From Segnochrobactrum spirostomi (GTDB lineage: Bacteria > Pseudomonadota > Alphaproteobacteria > Rhizobiales > Segnochrobactraceae): a stretch of 64,000 nucleotides of DNA. Under the pieces are notes generated by a model. That model did not search any database. It saw only the letters and a list, made by a program, of their open reading frames with translations, and was not told the DNA's origin. Position numbers and translations under genes: made by a program. The stretch spans positions 1,528,490 through 1,592,489 of the forward strand of contig NZ_VWNA01000001.1 of assembly GCF_009600605.1 (NCBI RefSeq), in the 5' to 3' direction. Positions 1-7,826 of the stretch are shown piece by piece; within the stretch, counting starts at the first letter, position 1, and each line of letters starts with the position of its first letter.

Positions 1-57
1 AAGGCCGACGGCCATTCCGGCCACTCGGACTCCATGCCCGGCATGAACATGAACTGA
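1..57 (+). CDS. C-terminal end of a His/Met-rich protein (probably copper-related)
   Basis: The first 57 bases read as the last 18 codons of a gene entering from the left and ending in TGA. The tail is rich in His and Met (HSGHSDSMPGMNMN), a composition typical of periplasmic copper-binding or copper-resistance proteins. It lies 44 bases ahead of copC and copD on the same strand, which fits a copper operon. The family cannot be determined from the fragment. Confidence 0.6.
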   Translation, partial: KADGHSGHSDSMPGMNMN

Positions 58-101
58 CGCGACACCAACCGAACCCCGTCCGATCCGGAAAGAACCCGAT
101 T

Positions 102-497
102 ATGATCCGTACCCTCTTCTCCAAGGCGAGCCTCCGCTCCAAAGCGCCTCTCCGCGTGGGCATCGCCGCCGTCATCGTCGCCCTCGCGAGCCCGGCCTTC
201 GCTCACGCCCATCTCAAGGCCGCGGTGCCGGCGGCGGGCAGCAAGGGCAAGAGCCCGAGCGAACTCGACCTCACCTTCTCCGAGGCCCTGAACCTCAAGT
301 TCTCCGGGGTGAAGGTCTCCGGTCCCGACAAGATCCCCGTCTCGCTCGGTGACGCGATGCTGATGAACAAGAACACGACGCTGATGGTGCCGGTGGCGGG
401 GCCGCTCATCCCCGGCACCTACACCGTCGAATGGCACGCGCTGTCGGACGACGGGCACAAGACGAAGGGAAGCTACACCTTCACCGTCACCCGCTGA
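102..497 (+). CDS. copC: Copper resistance protein CopC
   Basis: This is a 131-residue periplasmic copper-binding protein of the CopC family. A Sec signal peptide covers about residues 1-34 and ends in SPAFA, so the mature chain would begin with His35 (HAHLK), which in this family is a copper ligand. The C-terminal SDDGHKTKGSYTF stretch carries the conserved Asp and His of the beta-barrel site. Its stop codon overlaps the copD start by one base (TGATG), so the two are translationally coupled. It probably binds Cu(II) in the periplasm and hands copper to, or buffers it for, CopD. Confidence 0.9.
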   Translation: MIRTLFSKASLRSKAPLRVGIAAVIVALASPAFAHAHLKAAVPAAGSKGKSPSELDLTFSEALNLKFSGVKVSGPDKIPVSLGDAMLMNKNTTLMVPVAGPLIPGTYTVEWHALSDDGHKTKGSYTFTVTR

Positions 498-1381
498 TGC
501 CGCCGGACGCCGCCCTGATCCTCGGCCGGTTCGTCTATGACGGACCGGCCGTGCTCCTGTGGGGCGCGGGCGGCTTTCTCGCGGTCCTGCTGCCGCAGCC
601 GCTCGCCGCCCGGATCGGTGCGCGGCTCTCTCCGGCCTTTACCGTCGCGGCCGTGTTCGCGGTCGCGGCGGCCCTCGTGACCCTGCCTTTGCGCGCCGCG
701 ATGCTCGGCGACGGCTGGGCCGACGCGCTCGATCCGGCGACCCTTCGCGGCGTCCTGTTCGAGACCGATCTCGGCCTCGCCTGGCTCGTCCAAGAGGCGG
801 CCGCGCTCGCCGCCCTCGGCGCGGCCTTCGTGCCCGAGCGGTGGCGGACGGCGGCCTCTGCCCTCGGCGGCGGCGCGATGCTCATGAGCCTGCCGCTCGT
901 CGGGCATGCCGGAATGCAGCAGGGCGGCCTCGGCCTCATCCACCGGCTGAACGACGGCCTCCACGTCCTCGCCGGCGGCTTCTGGCTCGGGGCGCTCGTA
1001 CCGTTCGTGCCGCTGCTCGCCCGCATCGACGATCCCCGTGACGCCGCCGCAGCCAATATCGCCCTGCGGCGCTTCTCCAACATCGGCCACGCCGCGGTGA
1101 CGCTGGTGATCCTGACCGGCGTCGCCAACGCAGCCCTGATCCTGAGCGGGAGCTCGATCGACGGCGCCTCGCTCTATCAGCGCCTGCTCGCGGTGAAGAT
1201 CGCCCTGGTTGCCGGGATGGTCGGGCTCGCGCTTCTCAACCGCTACGTCCTCGTGCCGCGGGTCTCCGCCCGATCCGGCGCGGTCGCGGCGATCCGGATC
1301 GGCAGCCTCGCCGAGATCGCTCTCGGCATCGCGGTGCTTGCCCTCGTCGCCGCCTTCGGGATGATGGATCCGGCCGGCTGA
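497..1381 (+). CDS. copD: Copper resistance protein CopD family, inner-membrane
   Basis: A 294-residue, strongly hydrophobic protein with several predicted membrane helices. It contains the CopD-type stretch HRLNDGLHVLAGGFWLG, whose paired His residues are thought to take part in copper transfer. An upstream in-frame ATG at 431 lies inside copC; the start at 497 overlaps the copC stop by one base and is the natural coupled start. CopD proteins are associated with copper uptake across the inner membrane alongside CopC. Metal specificity is inferred from family and context. Confidence 0.85.
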   Translation: MPPDAALILGRFVYDGPAVLLWGAGGFLAVLLPQPLAARIGARLSPAFTVAAVFAVAAALVTLPLRAAMLGDGWADALDPATLRGVLFETDLGLAWLVQEAAALAALGAAFVPERWRTAASALGGGAMLMSLPLVGHAGMQQGGLGLIHRLNDGLHVLAGGFWLGALVPFVPLLARIDDPRDAAAANIALRRFSNIGHAAVTLVILTGVANAALILSGSSIDGASLYQRLLAVKIALVAGMVGLALLNRYVLVPRVSARSGAVAAIRIGSLAEIALGIAVLALVAAFGMMDPAG

Positions 1382-1389
1382 CGGCTCAG

Positions 1390-2541
1390 GTGAACGGGGG
1401 TGACGACATGGCGGACGGCGACGATCCCGGCTGCTCGCGGCGCGATCTCATCGCGAGCGCGGCGGCGACAACCCTCTCGGCGACCCTGATCGCCGCGATC
1501 GGCCCGGCCGAAGCCGCGACGCTGGTGCCTGAGAACGGCGCCCCAACCCCGACATCCGCGGAGACGGCCTACCCGCCGCGCCCGATCCCGGCGCGCGACC
1601 TGCCGGTCCCGACCACCATCAGCCCGGAGCTCGCGGCCTATGTCGCGATGCCCTACCCCGCGGACTGGGACACCATCCCGACCGACGCGGCCGGGTGGCG
1701 CGCCAAGCGCGATGCCAGCGTCACCCAAATCGCGCCGCTCCTGCCGGGCCTCAAGGAGCGGCTGGGCATCCGGGTCGAACGGGATGTCATCGCCGGCGTG
1801 CCGGTCTTCGTCTCGACGCCGAAGGAGATCGCGCCGCGCAACGCGAACCGCGTCTTCGTCCACCTTCACGGCGGCGCCTACGTGCTCTATCCGGGCGAGG
1901 TCGGCGCCGGCGAAGGCATGCTGATGGCCGCTTACGGCCGCTGCACGGTGATCTCGGTCGATTATCGCATGCCGCCGGACCATCCGTTCCCCGCTGCGCT
2001 CGACGATGCGGTCGCGGTGTGGCGCGCCCTCGTCGCCGCGCACGATCCGAAGCGGATGGCGATCTTCGGCGCCTCGGCCGGCGGCGGGCTCACCCTCGCC
2101 ACCCTGCTGCGCCTCAAGGCCGAGGGTCTGCCGCTTCCAGCCGCGATCGCCCCCGGCACGCCGTGGGCGGACCTGACCGGCGCCGGCGACAGCAGCGCCG
2201 CCAACGCCTATGTCGACAACGTGCTCGTCAGCGAGAAATCCTGGCTTCCCGACGCGGCGCGGCTCTACGCGGCGGGCCGCGCCCTCGACGATCCGCTGAT
2301 CTCGCCGCTGTTCGGCGATTTCAACGGTTTTCCGCCGGCGATCCTGACCTCCGGCACCCGCGACCTCCTCCTCAGCAACACGGTGCGCACCCACCGCAAG
2401 CTGCGCCGCGCCGGCATCGAGGCGGTGCTCCAGGTGTTCGAAGCCCAGAGCCACGCCCAATATCTGATGCCGTTCGTCCCCGAGACCGAGGACGCCTTCG
2501 CCGAAATCACAGCCTTCCTCGACCGCCATCTGGCGGTGTGA
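1390..2541 (+). CDS. Tat-exported alpha/beta hydrolase, hormone-sensitive-lipase family
   Basis: A 383-residue hydrolase. The N-terminus has a twin-arginine signal (SRRDLIASAAA, about residues 16-26), implying folded export to the periplasm. The oxyanion motif HGGAY lies near residues 160-164 and the nucleophile elbow GASAGG holds Ser229. Asp325 (GTRDLL) and His355 (QSHAQ) would complete the triad. These are hallmarks of the HSL branch of carboxylesterases and lipases. It follows copD by 8 bases on the same strand, perhaps only by proximity. The natural substrate is unknown. Confidence 0.8.
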   Translation: MNGGDDMADGDDPGCSRRDLIASAAATTLSATLIAAIGPAEAATLVPENGAPTPTSAETAYPPRPIPARDLPVPTTISPELAAYVAMPYPADWDTIPTDAAGWRAKRDASVTQIAPLLPGLKERLGIRVERDVIAGVPVFVSTPKEIAPRNANRVFVHLHGGAYVLYPGEVGAGEGMLMAAYGRCTVISVDYRMPPDHPFPAALDDAVAVWRALVAAHDPKRMAIFGASAGGGLTLATLLRLKAEGLPLPAAIAPGTPWADLTGAGDSSAANAYVDNVLVSEKSWLPDAARLYAAGRALDDPLISPLFGDFNGFPPAILTSGTRDLLLSNTVRTHRKLRRAGIEAVLQVFEAQSHAQYLMPFVPETEDAFAEITAFLDRHLAV

Positions 2542-2548
2542 GGCAGTC

Positions 2549-3463
2549 TCACCCCGCGCGGCTGCGGCTGATTTCGGCGATGTGCTCGGGGCCGATGCCG
2601 CAGCAGCCGCCAACGATGGTCGCGCCGCCGTCGACCCAGCGCTGCACCCACTTCACATAATGGGGCGGATCGAGATCGGCGCGGATCTCGGAGATGCCGG
2701 GATAGGGCTCGTCCGAGGGCGGCTCCGGCACGAAGGCGTTCGCGTAGACGCCGAGTCCCGTCTCCGGGTGCGAGGACGAATCGATGACCTCCCGGGCGAT
2801 CGCAATCGCCGCGCCCATCACCTCGGGCTGGCTGCAATTGAAGAGAATGGCGTCGGCGCCCGCCGCGATGGTCGCTGCCACGGCCTCGCCGACCGGCTCG
2901 TCGGAGCGCAGTTGCGGCGGGCCCGTCCGGCCCTCCTCGTCGTGGAGGGTATAGGAGACAAAGACCGGCTTGCCGGTTTCGCGCGCGAGCGCCAGCGCCG
3001 TCAGCGCCTCCGTCGTCGAGCTCTGCGTCTCGATCAGCCACAGATCGACGAAGGGCTCGAGGCCGGCGATCAGCGTCTTGAGGACCAGCGGGGCCTCCTC
3101 GCGGATATAATTCTGCGGCCGGTAGCTCTCGAACACCGGGGGCAGCGACCCGGCGACGAGCACGGTGCGGCCGGCCCGGTTCGCGACCTCGCGGGCGATG
3201 CGCCCGGCCCGATGGGCCAATTCCTGCCCTTCCGCCGCGAACCGCGCCTCACCGAGCATGTGCGGCACGAGGGCGTAGGAGTTCGTCGTGATGATCTCGG
3301 CACCGGCATCGACATAGGCCTGATGAGCCTGATCGACATAGGACGGCGCCTCGATGAGCGACAGAGCCGACCATTCCGGCAGACGGAACGGCGCTCCGAG
3401 CCGCTCCAAGAGCCGGCCCATGCCGCCGTCGAGAACGGTGAAAGTCTGCTCAGCCTTGGTCAT
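2549..3463 (-). CDS. Homocysteine S-methyltransferase family protein
   Basis: A 304-residue protein of the betaine/S-methylmethionine-homocysteine methyltransferase family. The N-terminal LDGGMG motif, Cys210 (FNCSQ) and the Cys287-Cys288 pair in GGCCG form the zinc site that binds homocysteine thiolate. It would make methionine from homocysteine with a simple methyl donor such as S-methylmethionine. The ATG at 3463 was chosen because GAGGGA sits just upstream and the protein begins directly before the conserved domain. It converges on the hydrolase gene ending at 2541. The methyl donor cannot be told from sequence. Confidence 0.82.
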   Translation of the reverse strand: MTKAEQTFTVLDGGMGRLLERLGAPFRLPEWSALSLIEAPSYVDQAHQAYVDAGAEIITTNSYALVPHMLGEARFAAEGQELAHRAGRIAREVANRAGRTVLVAGSLPPVFESYRPQNYIREEAPLVLKTLIAGLEPFVDLWLIETQSSTTEALTALALARETGKPVFVSYTLHDEEGRTGPPQLRSDEPVGEAVAATIAAGADAILFNCSQPEVMGAAIAIAREVIDSSSHPETGLGVYANAFVPEPPSDEPYPGISEIRADLDPPHYVKWVQRWVDGGATIVGGCCGIGPEHIAEISRSRAG

Positions 3464-3719
3464 CAGGGTCCCTCGATGAAACACGCCCGAGTTTGCGCAA
3501 CGCGCCGGCAACTCGCCCTTGCCCGCCACGAAGCCTAGCACGACGCGGGCGCGGGGCCGCGATGCTGGCCGAGTTCGCGCCTCCTGAAAAGGGGGGTGCG
3601 CGCCGCCTGGAGATCGCGATCCCGCATCGCACGGGCGCTGCGGCCGGCGATTGCGCGCCGCCGCCCGCGCTCCGTACCGCATCGCAATATGACAGTTCTG
3701 CCCAAATGCGCCGCATGGA
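3464..3719. other. Non-coding leader region upstream of the methyltransferase gene
   Basis: No convincing gene is seen on either strand here. The reading frames that cross it are extensions of neighbouring frames without ribosome-binding sites or recognisable domains. It presumably holds the promoter of the minus-strand methyltransferase gene. I see no SAM-riboswitch-like core here, unlike in front of metZ. Confidence 0.4.
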
Positions 3720-3738
3720 ATGCATAGCCGCTATGCAT
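3720..3738. promoter_or_regulatory. Perfect palindrome ATGCATAG-CCG-CTATGCAT, putative LysR-type operator
   Basis: An eight-base inverted repeat with a three-base spacer, ATGCATAGCCGCTATGCAT, ends ten bases before the -35 hexamer of the small-RNA promoter. Its position suits an activator site. The symmetry and AT-rich core resemble boxes of GcvA/VtlR-type LysR regulators in rhizobia; that identification is from memory and tentative. The palindrome itself is read directly from the sequence. Confidence 0.6.
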
Positions 3739-3747
3739 CAACGCTGA

Positions 3748-3776
3748 TTGTTTGTGCAGATGCGAAGTGGCATAAG
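3748..3776 (+). promoter_or_regulatory. Sigma-70-type promoter of the putative small RNA
   Basis: TTGTTT (3748-3753) and CATAAG (3771-3776) are separated by exactly 17 bases. Transcription would begin near 3783. The hexamers are imperfect, which fits dependence on an activator bound to the adjacent palindrome. Confidence 0.5.
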
Positions 3777-3782
3777 GTTCGT

Positions 3783-3898
3783 GTCGCCGGTCGACGGTCT
3801 CCTCCCGATCGTCCCTTCCTCCCGGCGGCGTTCCCCTCTGGAAGGTGTCGCACCTCTGGTGCGGCTACTTGCCGGGCCTCAGGCCCGGCATTTTTTTT
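3783..3898 (+). ncRNA. Putative trans-acting small RNA with anti-Shine-Dalgarno loops (AbcR/alpha-r15-like)
   Basis: A segment of about 116 bases runs from a promoter to a perfect intrinsic terminator and has no credible protein. It contains two CU-rich stretches, TCTCCTCCC near 3799 and TTCCTCCC near 3815, which could pair with Shine-Dalgarno sequences. A small hairpin GCACC-TCT-GGTGC follows at 3850-3862, then the terminator. Size, exposed CCUCCC motifs and terminator match the layout of the AbcR/alpha-r15 and related small RNAs of rhizobia, which repress ABC-transporter mRNAs. The family assignment is an inference; the 5' end is estimated from the promoter. Confidence 0.55.
3870..3898 (+). 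terminator. Rho-independent terminator of the small RNA
   Basis: A nine-base perfect stem TGCCGGGCC / GGCCCGGCA with loop TCA (3870-3890) is followed by eight T residues. It is the strongest intrinsic terminator in the window. It points rightwards and no protein gene ends before it, which is what suggests a small RNA. Confidence 0.9.
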
Positions 3899-4019
3899 GG
3901 CCGAACGTCTGCCGGCCGCGGCGGCCTTGTCGTCTGCGATTTCGACGCTTTTGTGCCGAAACACGACGGCCGGCGTTTCCGCCGGCCGCTCTGGATGCCG
4001 TCCTTGGGGATAGACCGCG

Positions 4020-4541
4020 TCAGCCTTCGGCGCGGCGCGCCGATTCGAACAGGAACCACACCCGCCGCTCGGCCTCGTCGAGCCAGGTCTCAAGCAGGCT
4101 CGCGGTTGCGATGTCGCCGTGCTCGTCGCAGACCCCGTGCGCCTCACGAAGGCTCATCGCGATGCGCTGGTTGTCCTCCTTGAGCTCGGCGAGCATGTCG
4201 AGCGGCGTCACATAATCCGCATCGTTGTCCGAGAGGCGCTGGAGGCGGGCAATGTGTCCGATCGAGCGCAACGTCGTGCCGCCGAGCTTGCGCACCCGCT
4301 CCGCGATGTCGTCGGTGGTGGCGAAGATCTGTTCGCCGTGCTCGTCGAGCATCAGGTGATAATCCCGGAAATGCGGGCCCGACATGTGCCAGTGAAAATT
4401 CTTGGTCTTGAGATAGAGCGCGAACATGTCGGCGAGGAGCGCGTTCAGCGCCCCCTCGATATCCTTGACGGCGTTGGACGGAAGGTCGGACGGCGTCTTC
4501 AGCGCGGCTTTGCGGCGCGCCTGCGCGTCGGTGGTGGTCAT
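4020..4541 (-). CDS. dps: Dps family DNA-binding ferritin-like protein
   Basis: A 173-residue Dps protein. The diagnostic ferroxidase signature NFHWHMSGPHFRDYHLMLDE near residues 47-66 supplies the His and acidic ligands at the dimer interface, and a four-helix ferritin fold is expected. Twelve such chains form a shell that oxidises Fe(II) with hydrogen peroxide and protects DNA in starvation or oxidative stress. The Lys/Arg-containing N-terminus may bind DNA. The ATG at 4541 has GGAGAC upstream. It is transcribed divergently from the TetR gene; a short palindrome GGAAC-G-GTTCC lies between them at 4629-4639. Confidence 0.92.
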   Translation of the reverse strand: MTTTDAQARRKAALKTPSDLPSNAVKDIEGALNALLADMFALYLKTKNFHWHMSGPHFRDYHLMLDEHGEQIFATTDDIAERVRKLGGTTLRSIGHIARLQRLSDNDADYVTPLDMLAELKEDNQRIAMSLREAHGVCDEHGDIATASLLETWLDEAERRVWFLFESARRAEG

Positions 4542-4704
4542 GATCCGTCTCCGGCTTGGGGTTCGATAAAGGCGCCCCTGCATCACCCACCGGGCGCACG
4601 GGACGCACACCCATAACCGCAGCGCGACGGAACGGTTCCCCACGAGATCGTGAGCCCTCAGGTCCGATCGTTCCAATACGGCACGAAAAGCGGTTGCGCC
4701 CAAT

Positions 4705-5421
4705 ATGGGGACACGCCATCGTGACCGCATGGATCAGAACAGTGCAAATCTCGCTTATGCCGAGGCTGCGTACGACGCGGGGATCATCCCTCGCCGGCGA
4801 ATCGGGCGGCCGCCGCGTGGCGGCTCGCAGATCGTCACCGACACGATCATCGCCGTCGCCACCCGTCTTTTCCTGACCGAAGGCTACGCCAGCACCAATA
4901 TGGATGCGGTGGCGAACCGCTCCGGCAGCTCCAAGCGCACGCTCTATGCGCGCTTTCCGTCCAAGGCCGCGCTATTCGAAGCCGTGGTGCGGACCTTCGT
5001 GAAAACCAAGGTGCGCGAGGTCAAGATCGCGCTCCTGATGGAAGGCACGCTCGAGGAAATCCTGGTTGCGGCGGGCGAGCGCATCCTGCGCTCGACCCTC
5101 GATCCCGACGGCATCGCCCTGCACCGCGTGATCATCGCGGAGGCGCCGCGCTTCCCCGATCTCGCGCGGATCATCGAGGAGAGCGCCCAGCCGGCCGTCG
5201 ATTTCATGCACGAGATATTCCGGGGCGCGAAGGCGCGCGGGGAGATCGCGTGTACCGCCGAGATCGATCCGCTGGTGCGCATGTTCGCCTCGATCGTGCA
5301 TTGCCGGCCGCTCCAGGACGCCCTGCTCGGGGCCGATCCGGCCGTCATCGCGGCCCAGGCCGAGCGGGATATCCGGAACGCGGTGAAACTGCTGCTCGAC
5401 GGGTGTCGTCCGGCGCGCTGA
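4705..5421 (+). CDS. TetR/AcrR family transcriptional regulator
   Basis: A regulator of 238 residues (or 230 if the ATG at 4729 is used; neither start has a good ribosome-binding site). After a basic GRPPRGG stretch comes a TetR helix-turn-helix at about residues 42-95, with the typical TNMDAVANRSGSSKRTLYARFPSKAALF pattern interrupted only by normal substitutions. The C-terminal half is an all-helical ligand-binding and dimer domain of the AefR-like type. It is divergent from dps and may control itself or its neighbours. The ligand is unknown. Confidence 0.85.
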   Translation: MGTRHRDRMDQNSANLAYAEAAYDAGIIPRRRIGRPPRGGSQIVTDTIIAVATRLFLTEGYASTNMDAVANRSGSSKRTLYARFPSKAALFEAVVRTFVKTKVREVKIALLMEGTLEEILVAAGERILRSTLDPDGIALHRVIIAEAPRFPDLARIIEESAQPAVDFMHEIFRGAKARGEIACTAEIDPLVRMFASIVHCRPLQDALLGADPAVIAAQAERDIRNAVKLLLDGCRPAR

Positions 5422-5484
5422 CCGGGCGTCCACCGTCCGATCGGGGGCCCGTCCGCCGGGCCCCTGTCGGTTCGTGTGGCGGTG

Positions 5485-6357
5485 TCAGTACGCGATGCGG
5501 CGCAGCGTGAAGCGCAGCAGGTTGATGTTGCCGGCGCGGAAGCCGAATGCCGAAAGCCGCAGATAGCGCTCGTAGCGGGCGACCTGGGCCGCGCCGACGA
5601 GTTCCGTCGCCTTGGCACGCACGCGGCGCAGACGCTTCGCCCACATCTCGCAGGTCCGCGCATAATCGAGCCGGTCGTTGCGCAGCATCACGATTTCGAA
5701 CAGCCCGTCAGCCGCCACGACGATCTCCTCGAGCCGCGGCAGATCGGAATCCGGGAAGATCTCCGACATCATCGCGACGTTCGGGTCGGTACGCTTCATC
5801 GTGCCGTAGGCGATCGTCTGCAGCGACAGATAGCCCTCGTGCGACAGCCAGGCATGGCAGCGCTCGAAAAAGGCACGATAGATCGCGATCTTCGCCGCGG
5901 CATCGTCGGTCGGCTTGGTGAAGTGCTCGAACGCGCCGATCGAGATGATCGAATCGTAAGGCACCGACGGGGCGTGGTCGGCCCAGCTTTCAATGCGCAC
6001 GTCGACCTTCGGCAGACCGAGCGCGCGGATATGATCCGCCTGCTCCTCGGAGAGCGTCAGCCCCTGGGCATGTTCGATGTTCGGGAGCGCGGAGGCCGCC
6101 GACAGCGTGGCGCCCCAGCCACAGCCGATATCGAGAAGGCGCCGCGCCTGCCCGGCCCGCGCCGAGGCGAGATGCCACTCGATCTTGTGCTTCTGCGCCT
6201 CTGCGAGATCGCGCTGATCGTCCGGCCCGTCCCAAAGGGCGGCCGAATAGGTCATGGTCCGATCAAGCCAGAGCGCATAAAAAGCGTTGCCGACATCGTA
6301 GTGAGCCTGGATGGCTTCGGCCGAAGCGCCTGGGGACGTTACAGCGTTCACGATCAT
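5485..6357 (-). CDS. CFA-synthase-like SAM-dependent methyltransferase
   Basis: A 290-residue member of the cyclopropane-fatty-acid synthase family. It has the family entry motif HYDVGNAFYALWLD, then MTYSAA, the SAM-binding glycine motif LDIGCGWG, and the downstream ISIGAFEHF segment. The true enzymes methylenate unsaturated acyl chains of membrane phospholipids; relatives act on other lipids or small molecules. At 290 residues it lacks the extra N-terminal domain of E. coli Cfa (about 380 residues), so the substrate is uncertain. It converges on the TetR gene with a 63-base gap. Confidence 0.75.
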   Translation of the reverse strand: MIVNAVTSPGASAEAIQAHYDVGNAFYALWLDRTMTYSAALWDGPDDQRDLAEAQKHKIEWHLASARAGQARRLLDIGCGWGATLSAASALPNIEHAQGLTLSEEQADHIRALGLPKVDVRIESWADHAPSVPYDSIISIGAFEHFTKPTDDAAAKIAIYRAFFERCHAWLSHEGYLSLQTIAYGTMKRTDPNVAMMSEIFPDSDLPRLEEIVVAADGLFEIVMLRNDRLDYARTCEMWAKRLRRVRAKATELVGAAQVARYERYLRLSAFGFRAGNINLLRFTLRRIAY

Positions 6358-6513
6358 CTCCCGCGAGGCCGCCGCGAAGCGTGCGCGATTCGCGCGAACA
6401 GCAGCCCAATCCTGAACATTTCCGGCCCTGTATGGCCCCGGCCGCGCCTTCCGCGCAAGGCAGAAGGTTAGGTTGGCGGCCGTTCTCGGGCCGAAATAAT
6501 GACACGAGCCGGC

Positions 6514-7818
6514 TTACTTACGCAGGCGTGATGCGTCGGCGCTCCCGCCGTCCGACGCCGCAGCCCGCAGCCGGGCCGGATCGAAGGCGCGCAGGAACTC
6601 GATCAGGACGCGCACCGCCGCGTCGGCATCCTCGACCTCGATCGCCTCAGCGGGATTGTGGCTGATCCCTCCGGCACAGCGGACGAACACCATGCCGATG
6701 GGGCAGAGCGCGATCATCGCGAGTCCATCGTGGCCGGCGCCCGAGACGAGCCGGCGCGGCGGCACGCCGATGCGCTCGACCGCCCCGCTCAGGGCATCGA
6801 TCAGCGCCGGATGGCAGGGCGCCGCCGCCTCGCTGTAGAAAACCCGGCTCTCGACGCCCACACCGCGCCGGGCGGCGATCGCCGCGATGCGCTCGCCGAC
6901 ATCCGCGAGGGCCGCAGTCCGCCGCCCGTCGTCGGGGCTGCGCAGATCGACCGTGAAGACGGCCCGCCCGGGCACCACGTTGACGGCGCCGGGTCCGAAC
7001 TCGATGCGCCCGACGGTCGCGACGATCTCCGGCCGCTCCCGCGCGACGGCCTCGACCGCAATCACCATCTCCGCCGCCGCGGCCCCGGCGTCGCGGCGCA
7101 GGGCCATCGGTACCGTGCCGGCATGGCCCGCCATCCCCGTGACGACGACCTCGAGCCGGGTCGCCCCGGCGATCGCGGTGACGATGCCGACGGGAAGGCC
7201 CTCGGCTTCAAGCACCGGCCCCTGCTCGATATGGATCTCGACATAAGCCGCGACGCGGCCCGGCGCGCGACCGAGGGCACGTGCCGCGACGGGATCGCCG
7301 CCGAACGCGGCGAGCGCGGCGCCGAGCGTGACGCCGTCGCGGTCCGCCGCCTCGAAATGCGCCGCATCGAGCGTTCCGGCGACGGCGCGCGATCCGGTCA
7401 GCGTGACCGGAAAGCGCACGCCCTCCTCGTCGCCGAAGGCGATCACCTCGATCGCGAACGGCAGCGGACCGTCGAGCGCTGCGACCGCCTCGATCGCGGC
7501 GACCACGCCGAGATTGCCGTCATAGCGGCCGCCGTCGCGCACTGTGTCGATGTGCGAGCCGAGGAGGAGGATCGGCGCATCGTCCCGCCCTCCCGCCTTG
7601 CGGCCGACGACGTTGCCGGCGGCGTCGATCTCAGTCGCGAGGCCCGCTTCCTCCATCCAGCCGCGCACCCGGGCCGCCGCGGCGGCGTGTTCGGGGGTGA
7701 GGTAGAGCCGGGTTAGCGCCGGCGCCTCGCTCGTATAGGCCGCAAGCGCGTCGAGCCGGTCCATGACGCGCCGGCCGAGCCGCAGGTTGCCGCCCGCCGA
7801 AAGGGTCGCCTCGTCCAC
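6514..7818 (-). CDS. Allantoate amidohydrolase / hydantoinase-carbamoylase family (M20)
   Basis: A 434-residue zinc-dependent amidohydrolase. Metal-binding and catalytic motifs are in order: GSHIDTV, YDGNLGV, GDEEGVRFP, EIHIEQGP, GAGHDG and SHNPAE. The GTG at 7818 was preferred over the internal ATG at 7764 because GAGG lies seven bases upstream and overlaps the end of the preceding allantoinase gene. Following an allantoinase, it most likely hydrolyses allantoate to ureidoglycine, ammonia and CO2, though L-carbamoylase or beta-ureidopropionase activity cannot be excluded by sequence alone. It is the second gene of a ureide operon. Confidence 0.82.
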   Translation of the reverse strand: MDEATLSAGGNLRLGRRVMDRLDALAAYTSEAPALTRLYLTPEHAAAAARVRGWMEEAGLATEIDAAGNVVGRKAGGRDDAPILLLGSHIDTVRDGGRYDGNLGVVAAIEAVAALDGPLPFAIEVIAFGDEEGVRFPVTLTGSRAVAGTLDAAHFEAADRDGVTLGAALAAFGGDPVAARALGRAPGRVAAYVEIHIEQGPVLEAEGLPVGIVTAIAGATRLEVVVTGMAGHAGTVPMALRRDAGAAAAEMVIAVEAVARERPEIVATVGRIEFGPGAVNVVPGRAVFTVDLRSPDDGRRTAALADVGERIAAIAARRGVGVESRVFYSEAAAPCHPALIDALSGAVERIGVPPRRLVSGAGHDGLAMIALCPIGMVFVRCAGGISHNPAEAIEVEDADAAVRVLIEFLRAFDPARLRAAASDGGSADASRLRK

Positions 7819-7826
7819 CGCCGGCC

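Noticed and set aside
3748-4215. A possible 155-residue protein across the small RNA
   Set aside because: It runs through a perfect terminator and into antisense dps, has no ribosome-binding site and no domain.
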